The translations under genes and the position numbers were made by a program. A DNA stretch of 64,000 nucleotides from contig VTPC01003380.1 in the NCBI GenBank assembly GCA_011009095.1, positions 34,916-98,915 on the forward strand, written 5' to 3'. Each line of letters opens with the position of its first letter. Position 1 is the first letter of the stretch. This stretch comes from Ignelater luminosus (taxonomy: Eukaryota; Arthropoda; Insecta; Coleoptera; Elateridae). Positions 35,170 to 45,189 of the stretch are shown here, piece after piece. The notes under the pieces were generated by a model. The model ran no database searches. It worked only from the letters and a program-made list of their open reading frames with translations, and was not told the origin of the DNA.

Positions 35170-35830
35170 TAAGTGAAAAAAATCTGCAAGTACTTAAACC
35201 GAAATGCAGTTTTACCTAGTAGGAATCAAATGCATTCTCCGACAAAAAATACGTTTGAGAAGGTAGCTCAGAATACCCTTAATATTGTCTCGAAAGAATG
35301 TAATTCAAGAATTCCATTCACAATGGGCGGTTGGTCTTCTTTTAATATGAAAGGATATTATGGTATTACCGCCCATTTCATTGATAACAATTGGAAGCTT
35401 CATAACATCCTTTTGGGTTTTGTTCCGACGACATATTGGAAGTTCAATTTTCCGATGTATCTCAATTCTAGACTTAACAAACAACACAAACAGTAATTTC
35501 ACCTTTTTTAATGAATTGAAAACTTTTATTTCAATCAATCCTGAAAATAGTAAGTTCGCGTGTTTTGCGCACATCTTAGATTTGAGCGCTCGAGATTTTA
35601 TGAAAATAGTCGATTCAGAGTTTGAAAAAACAGATTATACTCTATCAGACGTCGAAGAAAGCGATAATTAAATGATTGGATAGCAAAATTCCCTGGTAAA
35701 AGAAATCCAGAGTCTGGCAAAGAAGATTTTGCAATACTGTGAATCTGAAGATAACTATGCCAAAACTTGATAACAAGAGGGAACTCAACCTCTGAAATGC
35801 TACAATTGGGCTTAAATCTAAACAGAACTT
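35170..35830 (+). mobile_element. hAT-superfamily transposase fragment
   Basis: Reads FTMGGWSSFNMKGYYGITAH then FIDNNWKLHNILLGFVPT, matching the hAT segment FTTDxWTSxxxxxYMGVTxHFIxxxWxLxxxLLGFxP. After a frameshift NSKFACFAHILDLSARDF matches the conserved CxAHxLNLxxxD block, and further on TRGNSTSEMLQLG matches VxTRWNSTYxML. The order is right and the spacing is shortened. Several stops interrupt it and the C-terminal dimerisation domain is missing. Confidence 0.75.
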
Positions 35831-36120
35831 CGAATGTCGCTAATGGAGTGAGTTTGTTAATTTCTTAAAATTTTCAAAATAATTTCTACAACATTAAAAG
35901 TCGAAGCCTATTGTACACTGCCGATGGTGATAATTGGGATAAATAATGCTTCTGAATAAGTTGAAGAAAATGGACCCATGAACTAATACTGATCCAGACT
36001 GATGAGAAATTGATATTTAGCACTTAAGCGGCATGGAGCAAAATCATCAAAACTTAAAAGAAATGCAGCTGGATGCAGTGCGTTGTTTTAATACTAAATC
36101 GGCAACATAGAGTGGAAGAA

Positions 36121-37090
36121 TTCTTTAATACAAGTTGGGGGAAGAATCTGCAGATGGATGCAGTCCAACATTTTGAAAAAACTAAAAATTGAAAACGGAT
36201 GAAAATAGTGGCTGTAGCGAGTTTCGATCAATCTACTAAGTTTATTTAAGAAATCTTCTGCTGATGGCTTGGTTTATTGAAATATTTTTTTATTTTTTTA
36301 TTCACGCCAGCAACTTCAGTTCCTGTTGAAACACAGTTTTGCATTTATTGGCAGTCTGACATTAGAGGCCAGTACGGGCCGGTTTTCTAGTCTGGTGTTT
36401 ACGAGGCGCGAGTCGAAGCTCGGGTTCAGGTCGGGCCGGGCCTTAGTTTAAAGATTCATTGGACTTTTCGAGCCTACGTTCGGCCAACCGGGCTTACATC
36501 AGGCCAAGCGGGACGTTCGAGCTTTTTGGTCTTGTCAGGCTTGTCGAACTGTTGGAACCTGTCGGACCTCTCGGGTCGTTCGGGTCTGTCGGGTTTTTTT
36601 GGACTTCTTGACCCTTCGAGCTACTAGGGTCTGTCGAGACATTCTGGTCTGTTGGGATGTTGGGGCCGTCGGCCCTTTTGGACTTCTCGACCCTTCGGAT
36701 CTTTCAGGTCTATCTAGATCTCTCGGGCCTGTGTATCATACGGGTTTGTTGCACCGTTCGAATCTGTCGTGCTTTTTGGATTTCTTGGCCCTTCGGGTTA
36801 ATAGGGTCTGGCGTTCGGGCTTATTGGACTGTTAGGGCTCGGTTCTTTGTGTCTTTCGGTTTTATCGGGTCGTTTGGATCTCTCGGCCCTCTTGGGCTGT
36901 TCGGACCTGTCGGGTCTTGTGAATTTCTCGGCCCTTCGGGCTTTCTTGTAGGGCTCTACCTCGCGTGCCTTGGTGAACGATGACGTTAAAGACTTTTAAT
37001 GTTGCTGAAGACCTGCACTGAAAAGTTTTGTAGTTTGAAGAACTATTTGATTTTTCAGGTACTTGACATGCAACTACCTGACTGGACTTG
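36121..37090 (+). repeat. Large dispersed repeat, copy X
   Basis: Flanks on both sides of the GC-rich minisatellite are shared with copy Y (40783-41715). On the left, AACGGATGAAAATAGTGGCT then TTTCGATCAATCTACTAAGT and CGCCAGCAACTTCAGTTC; on the right, CGTGCCTTGG, GAACGATGAC and GACCTGCACTGAAAAGTTTT, continuing to CTTGACATGCAACTACCT. The shared region is therefore about 1 kb, and the minisatellite element was already in it when it was copied. No coding motif was recognised. Confidence 0.75.
36363..36958 (+). repeat. GC-rich 9-bp minisatellite element, copy 3
   Basis: Starts TAGAGGCCAGTACGGGCC and ends GTAGGGCTCTA. The inside is a long run in 9-bp register: GGACTTCTC, GACCCTTCG, GATCTTTCA, GGTCTATCT and so on, with the group GGACTTCTCGACCCTTCG returning at intervals of roughly 90 bp. 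It is the longest of the four copies. ORFs read in it are by-products. Confidence 0.75.
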
Positions 37091-37164
37091 TCAAGTGGTG
37101 AATTTCTACTTTTGAAAACCAAACTGTTCTTCTCGATATAGATTCTCCTTAGAATCCCCATAAC

Positions 37165-37690
37165 AGAATTGGGTATCAATGCAGTTGTTGCAACTACAGA
37201 AAAACTGATTGCACATTATTGACCTAACTTTTCACGACAAATTCACTGGTGAAAACAAACATTTGATTGCTTTTGTTTTTTTGTATGAGTTGTAGCCTAA
37301 AGTTTGTTTTTTAATATCAACAATTGTTCGTAACTCTGTTACTTTTAAAAATCAAACAAAATATCAAAAAAAAAGTTTCTGGCTTTTTAGTGGTCTTTGA
37401 GGTACTTCTACTTATAATTCTACCAAAGTTCACACTCTTCAAAATACAAAACAAATATTCTATTTTCTAAATGGAAACTGTCCTTTATATTGGTACTACT
37501 GTAGAGCTTATTTTTTAAGCTTTTCGAATATAATAAGTTTGCTGGTAGTATTGTTCCGATTAATTAACGAGTTAGAGCCTATTGTAGTTTTTATATTCGT
37601 CAGATTACAAACAGTAGGTCATGAAAATCTTTTTGTTTCGTGAAAATAAAAGTTGAACAAATGAACAATTTCAAAGATTCTTGATAGAAA
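37165..37690 (+). repeat. Dispersed non-coding repeat, copy 1 of a pair
   Basis: Shares an ordered series of words with 39105-39500: CACATTATTGACCT, CACTGGTGAAAACAAA versus CACTGATGGAAACAAA, TAAGCTTTTCGAAT, TTGCTCCGATTGATTA-like and TTCGTGAAAATAAAAGTTGA. The pair is in direct orientation about 1.9 kb apart. No coding potential was seen. Confidence 0.6.
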
Positions 37691-37699
37691 GAAAAAATT

Positions 37700-39070
37700 A
37701 AAATCTAGACGGCGTAATGAATTTTTGTTCTACCTAAAGCTTTAACTAAAAAATACGACGTTTTTGGTGTTTCTGTTTTTTTATGTTTTGTTACATATTT
37801 TATAATAGCCTACTCTCTTTTAATTAACAAATTAACACAGAAAGCTTGAAAACATGCCTTTAAAACCGCATCTTATTCATCCTTCTTTGCTACAGTTGCA
37901 TCAGGAATTAACGGCCCTAATTTTATTTGCCCATTAACTTTTAATGATGCTGCTTAAGAAATACCAAACTGCTTTATGGCACTGCCAAAAATTTCAACGA
38001 GAATCTTTTACTGTTTTATGTTTTAATGGATGAAATTTAAATATAAAGTGTGTTCCTGACCGTCCAGTAATTTCTCAATTATGGTTATGTAGAGAATTAT
38101 CTGAATTTAGCAGACTTGATAGTTTCTCATTTGGGCTTGGTTTTGTTTAGAACAGTATGATAACTGTACGAATTAATGTGTGATGTCTTCCTCCATTTAA
38201 CATTCGGTAGTTCAGTATTTACTGCAAGCTTTGACCTAATTTTAAGTTATACTCAAAACCTACGTTTCCTTTCTCTATTTCATCATTAATTATCCTAAAA
38301 ATATCAAAGTTCTCGCTGGTATTTCGGTAGGAAACGATTAATCTTACTGTAGTAAAAATTTTCTACTATAATTTTATAAGTTTCTGTGTAGTATTGTCTA
38401 CGATTTCATTGTTATTTTATTTTCTGTAACACTGTAATGAGGTTTTAGATAAATAACGTGTTTTAGGAATAACCAGCATAAATTATTCAATGGCGAAGAA
38501 TAATTTATGCATAAACGTAAAAGATTACATCTAAAAGATTACTCTATTTTTTCCTAAATCACGTTTATATGTGTATTTCAAAAACTATTTAAGATTCGTT
38601 TTTTATATAAATTTTTCTAGCATGGTTAATCTTGTGTAAACATTTAAACAATAGCGTTATCAAAACACTTAATAAGTTTTTTCTTTATTTGAATTACATT
38701 TAAAAAATTGCTTCAAATTTTGTTATCAATCAGAAATACGAAACTACGCATGATTTACTGCCATATAGCGACGAAAACCATAAAATTTAATGTACATAAT
38801 ATGTGTATGCGCTACGTTATCGAATAGCATTTAGGCGTTATCAATCCTTAGTTAACCTTAACCTTGCTTCTTTTTTGTAAATTCAAGGTTATGTACTACT
38901 TTGGTTGTATAAAACGTAACAATAGAATTAATTTTTCGTAGTCTTATCTACCACATACAATGCGGCCATAAAAATTTGACATGATTTCATTTTGCAAGAA
39001 AAGGCTGAAACATTTATGCACAACCATTAAACGTGTAGCCTTTTATAGTGCTCTTTACGATCATATGAAA
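37700..39070. other. Intron sequence, nothing recognised
   Basis: AT-rich; near 38473-38513 the words CATAAATTATTC and GAATAATTTATGC form a short inverted repeat. Nothing else was recognised. Confidence 0.4.
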
Positions 39071-39071
39071 A

Positions 39072-39500
39072 TACAGGGTGTCCTAAATTTGATAATATTA
39101 AATTGGTATCTATGTTATTAAAGCAGCTGCAAAGAATTCTGATGGCACATTATTGACCTCACTTTTCAAGAGAAATTTCACTGATGGAAACAAAAAATCT
39201 TTAGCTTTTGAATTTTTTTTCGAGCTTTTTTCCGAATTCATCAATCACTCTCAACTTTGTTATTTTTCAGAGTAGGGTAAAATGTCAGAAGAAGAAGTTT
39301 CTCGGTTTTTAGTAGTCTCTAAGATAAGAAACGTCTTTTCTAAGCTTTTCGAATTTATTTAGTTTGTTATATTGCTCCGATTGATTACACAAGTTACAAC
39401 ATTATTATTTCTATATTCTTAGTTCAGAAACAGTGGATCATGCAAAATCTTTGGCTTTGTGAAAACAAGAGCCGAGCAAAAGAACAACGAATGCGCAGTA
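39072..39500 (+). repeat. Dispersed non-coding repeat, copy 2 of a pair
   Basis: See the copy at 37165. This copy is preceded by TACAGGGTGTCCTAAATTT (39074), a phrase often found at the ends of insect mobile elements, which may mark the true left end of the family. Confidence 0.6.
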
Positions 39501-39529
39501 ATATATATCAGCGTCTTTCAAAAAGGGCT

Positions 39530-40190
39530 CTGTAAAGGTGCTGTCGTCAGGTGGTGCACTAAGCGAGATAGATAAAGAAGCGTTGGCTTCACAGAATCGA
39601 CTCTTCTTTCACCTGTACGTCCATCAAAGTGGGTAAAGCTCTGATGATTCCTTGTTGTTGAGCGTAGGCACAGGAGCACAGCAGTCCTTTTTCCGTTGTA
39701 CTCGTGTACGTCGTTACCTTGAGACAGAGAAGTCTTCCTTCTCCATACCTTTCATCTTCTTCAGCGCTACAAGCATCCATTCCATCAACATCGCCCGCGA
39801 CAGCCCCACACAACGGCCTTCGTATAAACATCTGGTCACCATCCATCAAGGCAACACGTAAGCATCTTTCATTGAACTACGCACACCTGCACCATCTGTA
39901 CGCCAATCAACTGTCCATGTCACCCACACGGCAACAGAATGGCAAGACCAAACAATTCATAATACCAACCGCATAAATCCACCACCTCCACTGCCAGTTC
40001 ACTTTGTCGACGCTCAACATCTCCATCGGCACTCATGACCACCAAGACGATACAATCTACAGACGTACTTCTTTCAACGTAGCCTACACTACTCCTCCTT
40101 ATCCTTGTCGAAGATCCCACCACATCCAACCCACTTTGGACGAATAAACCCCAGAATGGGGGTCTAAAACTGCTACCCGCGAAAAAATCG
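39530..40190 (+). other. Unassigned C-rich island ending in AATAAACCCC
   Basis: The + strand is rich in C and poor in G over about 600 bp, in contrast to both flanks. It ends with GGACGAATAAACCCCAGAAT then GGGGG and gives way to a long T-rich tract (40190-40340). ORFs exist on both strands without a recognisable domain. It resembles in style the block at 30990-31700 (reverse strand). A retroelement leader or LTR is one possibility; a host non-coding RNA exon is another. Confidence 0.35.
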
Positions 40191-40631
40191 TTGCTTATTC
40201 CTTGTTTTCTGTTTTTCGTTTATTTATTTCAGGATTGTTCTTATCTGCTCTTTTTACTTATTATTTTACTATTTATTTGGTTATTATTCTTCTTCTATTT
40301 TTTCTTATTATTTTTCTTTTTCCTTTTTTTGCTCTTCATTTGTAGGAGTTCTACGTTCTGTATTTAAAATAAAACAAAATATTTGTTTTGAAGAACAGAG
40401 GTTCAAGTTCAGAGACTAATTGGCGATTTTTCTAAATAGTACTGCTGTTAAAGCTGGTGACTGCTGGAGCTCCAGAGTGGCGAGTTTGTTGTCGTTGCTA
40501 TAATGGTTGAAAACCGCCGTAGACTGCCGACTGTCTAAGGTTTAATTTCTTCCTCAGTTATGAAAATCAATTGGGGGGGGATACTGAGAGTCGCAAGCGC
40601 AGGGGCGCGAAGCCATGGCTATCAGATGGAA

Positions 40632-40772
40632 GTTGATAGAATGATTGGCAAGTAGCAAACAGACAGGCACATAACTCAGATCGTCCAGTGGTTTAAGTTG
40701 GTAGTTTTCTGTTTGCCATTTAGCAAACCACGTGAACGAACAAGCTTGGTTTAATTTGCAAAATGGTGATTT
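40632..40772 (+). repeat. About 140-bp direct repeat, left copy
   Basis: GTTGATAGAATGATTGGCA, CAAACAGACAGGCAC, TCGTCCAGTGGTT and GTTTGCCATTTAGC recur in the same order at 41742-41883, 1,110 bp to the right. The two copies flank the body of repeat Y. Confidence 0.75.
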
Positions 40773-40782
40773 GATCAATATT

Positions 40783-41715
40783 TTCCAATACAAGTTGGGG
40801 AAAAACGTGCAGATGGATGCAGTAAACATTTTGAAGAAGTGCTCAAAACAAAATATTTGTTTTGAAAATTAAAAATTGCAAACGGATGAAAATGGTGGCT
40901 GTAGCGGGTTTCGATCAATCTACTAAGTTTGTTTAAGAAATCTTCTGTCAATGGCTTGTTTTATAAAACAGACAAATACCTGGTTGATACACGAGCACAT
41001 TCTAGAATGGTAGAAACGACACGAAAGCGTTTTTCCAAACTTAGCCGTAATGACAAAAGATTGTTTTTATTAACGCCAGCAACTTCAGTTCTTGTAGAAA
41101 CAGTTTTGCAGGGCTACACTAAATGCTACAAGAACTCGTAACAAATTAGGCGAAAAATCTATTGGAAGTCTCATAGTAGAGGCCCGTACGGGCCAGGTTT
41201 TCTAGTCTCGTGTTTACGCGGCCCGGGTTGAAGCTCGGGTTTGGGACTAACCGTCCTCATTTTATGCATTATCGGGCCTCCTGAGCCGTTCGATCTTGTC
41301 GGGCCTGTTAGGGTTTTTGGACTCCTTGGCCCTTCGGGCTTTTTGGGTCTGGCGGGCCATTCAGATTTATCAGGTCAATCGGACCGTTTAGACCTTCGGG
41401 CCGTCGGGTTTTTGGACTTCTCGGTCCTTTGGGTCTATCGGGTTGTTTGGGTCTCTCGGGCCTGTCAGGTTTTTGAACTTATCGGCTCTTTGGGCTTGTC
41501 AGGGTTTTTTTAGGCCACGCCAAGCTTGTTCCTAGTCGGGCCGGGACTAGAAATTTCGACCCGTGCAGGTTTCTACCTCACGTGCCTTGGAGAACGATGA
41601 CATTAAAGACTGTTTCGATGTTGCAGAAGACCTGCACTGAAAAGTTTTGCAGTCTTAAAGAACTACTTGATTTTTCAACTACTTGACATGCAACTACCTA
41701 ACTTGACTTGACATT
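40783..41715 (+). repeat. Large dispersed repeat, copy Y
   Basis: Homologous to 36121-37090 on both sides of the minisatellite element. This copy has an extra AAACAAAATATTTGTTTTGA (a palindromic word) near 40846, which also occurs at 40372. The ORF at 40929-41141 has no recognisable domain. Confidence 0.75.
41177..41575 (+). repeat. GC-rich 9-bp minisatellite element, copy 4 (best ends)
   Basis: The left end reads TAGAGGCCCGTACGGGCC and then TTTTCTAG. The right end read in reverse reads TAGAAACCTGCACGGGTC and then ATTTCTAG. About 20 of 29 positions agree, so the ends are diverged terminal inverted repeats. Between them is a 9-bp-register array (GGGCCTGTT, GGACTCCTT, GGCCCTTCG and similar). 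This looks like a non-autonomous DNA transposon with a minisatellite core. Confidence 0.7.
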
Positions 41716-41741
41716 TGGCTACTATTACTTTGCTATCAGTT

Positions 41742-41883
41742 GTTGATAGAATGATTGGCAGGTATCAAACAGACAGGCACGTAACTCAAATCGTCCAGTG
41801 GTTCAAGTTGCTAGTTGTTTTTTGTTTGCCATTTAGCGAACTACGCGAACGAACAGGAGTGGTTCAATTTACAAAATGATGAT
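41742..41883 (+). repeat. About 140-bp direct repeat, right copy
   Basis: Right partner of 40632-40772. Identity is high but not perfect. Confidence 0.75.
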
Positions 41884-41919
41884 TTAGTGATTAGGTAGAG
41901 GAATTCCGACTAGAGTGTT

Positions 41920-42245
41920 CAAAATAATTCTTTGGACTTCTCGATTGTTATCGTAGGCTCGATGGATATATCGACCCTGGAGAGATTCGAAATGGATGTC
42001 TATCGCAGCCCGTGCCCTATTACACAATGCGCACCACTCCAGAGGAGTGAAAACGATTCTTACAGATCCGCTTCTGATTTTGTCAAAGACGCTGTATTCG
42101 GTATGGTTTGAGCATTCATTGAGTATTCATAAATAATCGATCGGATGAAAGTTTTGTAGGTGTGAATAAGGGTACACAGGTAACAGCTTTGAATGCCCCG
42201 GCGGATTACATAAGAAATGAAGGCACGGCGCTAAATAACGTCAAG
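41920..42245 (-). mobile_element. Probable LINE C-terminal fragment
   Basis: On the - strand THTYKTFIRSIIYEYSMNAQ resembles the region after the reverse transcriptase in several LINE clades (FIRxxxEYxxxxWxxxxxxxL), followed by a possible FDKIRSGSVRIV (normally LDxxQxRAxRLI). Frames shift often, so the call is tentative. Confidence 0.4.
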
Positions 42246-42439
42246 ATGCTTGCGCTAGTTTGTTGATCTGAGCCTTTCTTTATTCACCTGGAGAAAAACT
42301 CGGGATTTACAACTGATCACAAAATGGGTTTCAACAAACTGGATCAACAAAAACCAACCCATCCCTTAAGTCCTCAAAGAAATCACGAAGCGACGAAAAT
42401 GTGGAATGTCTTTGATAAGCAATACGTAAATCGGTTTGC

Positions 42440-42800
42440 ATAGACAGATCGACTATACGCCGAACTATCAAAATTCGATTTGACGTTAAATTTTGTAAAT
42501 GAAATATTTAAGAAGTTTGAGAATTTTAAGATTTTCTTTGCCGATGGAGCTCATTTCAATTCAAGGTTGGATGTAACTTTTTGGGTTAGAAGATGGTGCA
42601 ACTTGTCATACTTCAAATAAATCAACTGCGACTGTACGTGAACTGTCCCAGGAAGAATTGATTTTCAGATGGGGCAATATCAATATCCAAGAAGTCCAGA
42701 CTCTTCACCTTTCAATTTTGTCCTCTGGGGATACGTAAAGAGTCGTCAGATCTATCAAAATTTTAAGACACTGTTAGATAGTTTTTTTGCTTTTAAAATT
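42440..42800 (+). mobile_element. DDE_3-type (IS630/Tc1/mariner) transposase fragment
   Basis: FADGAHFNSRLDV corresponds to the first catalytic block (FxDEAHFxLxGxVN). LEDGATCHTSNKSTATVREL corresponds to the second (QQDGAxxHTAxxxxxxLxExF), and in another frame MGQYQYPRSPDSSPFNFVLW followed by GYVKSRQIYQNFKTL corresponds to WPPRSPDLxPxDFFLWGYVKxxVY. The middle is deleted and the frame shifts twice. The family is the IS630-like group common in insects. Confidence 0.75.
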
Positions 42801-42809
42801 CTTTCTTTC

Positions 42810-44815
42810 TGTCTTTATTATTTTGATTAAGGGAACTCACAAACTTACATGCGTCCAGATTGTCTTTCTTGCAGGCGTGCTTATTTCAGAATTTCTTGCC
42901 TTAATGTTATCTTGAATATAATCTGACTACAATAAAAGTTTATCTAACAAAAACAATTCAAATATTTCATTTACGTAATCGAAGGTATTTCGAAATCTAC
43001 TCAGTTTAGGAATTATAGAGTGTTGTTTACTATATGTACATCGCTATATGCACTAGACAACTAAATTACATCATCAGAAAATAATTCTAGGCAACAATTT
43101 CTGTATCTTTTTACTTAATCACGATTTACTTGAAGTGGAAAAAATTTCTGAAATTCTTCCAAACAATAAAAATTATCTCTGAAACGCTTTTTACTGTATC
43201 AGCAAGTTTTGTAATGAAATGCAACCTATAAAAATTTTTGTTGCTTTGTTTCAAGATCATTTCAGATTCTTGATGAGTGATGACAATGTCCGAGTTTTAC
43301 GTAATGAATGAAATGACTTTTGATATCTCTACGAGCAATCGAGTTGCGAGGGTTCAATTTAAAATCTTTGCAAAAAGTTTAATTAAACACATGCCTATGA
43401 ATCACTGCGAGCAGCTACAAGATTAAACGAGAAATTGTACCTAAATATCAAAACAAACACGATTAATGATAAAGAGTTATCACTCCCCGGTGAGACCATG
43501 AATAACAACTAGCCATTATTCATATTTGTTCTAGTTTTCCCCAAGTATTTGGCTAAACCCAGCGCAATTCTTCGACGTCTCGTAAATGTCTGAATTGAAG
43601 GAAGAAATCCGACCTCTCGTTCGCCCCAGTATGTCAACTGGAGGCTTTTGAAAGATCAAAATACAGTTTTTATGTTTACATATTTTATAATCAAAATAAA
43701 ATTTTCTTGTCGAAAAACAAATAGATTGTGTAAATGTAATCTTTAGAAACAAAAAAAAAGAAATACAATATTTGAGAAATTGTTTGTTTTAAATACAGTG
43801 CACCATAAAGATTAGGATTATATTGACATCAGGCTAGCAACAAACTCTTTAAATTGAAAATATTTTATCTTATTTTGCATAAATGCACTTCTATATTTTG
43901 ATCTTATTATTGTTTACATTCTACACTCAATATTACATGATAGCCAGTCATTGAAATTGATGTATTGCTTATTTTATGATAAAACTCTCTGGTGTACGTA
44001 TAATGGATAGGGACATTATTCCTGATTGAATCTTTTACGTCACAAACCAATAACGTCGAGTGATTTGAGTTTGGTTGTTTTCGCAATTTGGGATTTATTG
44101 GATTAAACAGCAGAAGCTCACACTTTACGTAATTACAATGAAAAATAAAAACTGATATACTAATTTTACATTAATGTCTAGAATGGTATTATCGTAACAT
44201 TTAACCCTAGATTAAAGGGTATTACGAAGATCACTAAACTTTTTATTGGGTGACCGTAATTTTATGGCTGCAATAGTAATAATTGAGGCGACAACTTTAT
44301 TTGCATTTTTACAACGTATTTATATGTTTTTATAGATTGGGGAGAGAAATCGAAACATTTTTGTTACTTGCCAAGCGAATGGGATTTTTCTGAAGTTATT
44401 ATACAATAAGCTGTAAAAGTCAAACAGATGGGTTTTATAGGAGAAATCGTCACGCGATTTCTTATATGTACAATATATAAAATAGTAGAAGTTTGCCGAT
44501 ATCTGTAATATCCTGCTGTGTATGTAGCCATTATTCCTTCGATATAAAAGAGAAATAATGTAATAGTTGAGATCGATGATACTTGATTTTATTTTGAAAA
44601 ATTAAACTAAAAATACTTTATTATATAATAAGAAAGATTCCCTGAACGACAGATTAGTATTCATCAGTAACTAAGTAAGTGAAAGTTTATTTAAGAGGAA
44701 TAGGTACTATTGTTGTTGGGCATTTCAGAATAATAAGACCAGACATAGAAAAGCACGTACTAAATCAGATTGAAGACCACCCGAAAGCAAGCACAAAAAA
44801 AAATGCTAATTTTTA
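42810..44815. other. Intron sequence, nothing recognised
   Basis: AT-rich; the ORF at 43531-43752 (- strand) has no recognisable domain. Confidence 0.45.
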
Positions 44816-44840
44816 TTTAAGTAACTTTTTTCCATTTTGT

Positions 44841-45045
44841 AGTGATTAACTACAATAGATCACTGAAGAAGATAAATTAAAAATTTAAAAAGAATTTTAA
44901 AAAAATTAAGTATCCGGCAGGATTTGAACACTTAATCCTTTGATTATGACGCAGGCCATTAGTCCACGCGGCCAAAGTCTTCATTTGGTAAAACTGCTGA
45001 ATTGCGATATTTGCATACAGCATCATACGTTTAATATTCCAAATT
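44841..45045 (-). repeat. tRNA-Arg-like SINE candidate, copy B
   Basis: Reverse strand, tRNA-like part 44910-44973: GGCCGCGTGGACTAATGG (start and A box close to tRNA-Arg), a B box TGTTCAAATCC and an end CTGCCGGATAC. The upstream flank GCTGTATGCAAATATCGCAA matches copy A. Behind the T-rich spacer is a 24-bp palindrome at 44841-44864, AGTGAT, a 12-base centre, ATCACT. Confidence 0.6.
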
Positions 45046-45090
45046 AATAATAGAAATGCATTTCGTTAGTAAGTTTGTTTTTACCTAGAT

Positions 45091-45180
45091 GGATATTTCT
45101 TTGAATAAATTATATTGAGATCAGCCTACTGCAGGTTTTTGTTAATAACAAAGGACAGATTTCTACTCTTCCTTTCACAA
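45091..45180. repeat. 90-bp near-identical repeat, left copy
   Basis: Runs from GGATATTTCTTTGAATAAAT to CTACTCTTCCTTTCACAA and is repeated at 47291-47380 with a single difference (T at 45130, C at 47330). Contains a perfect small palindrome, TTTGTTAATAACAAA. No coding potential. Confidence 0.9.
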
Positions 45181-45189
45181 ATGAAGCTT

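Noticed and set aside
37050-37062. Recursive splice site in intron 1 (TTTTTCAGGTAC)
   Set aside because: Only a weak GT context follows (GTACTT), it lies inside a dispersed repeat, and copy Y has CAACTA there. No strong pyrimidine tract plus CAG|GTAAGT was seen elsewhere by eye.
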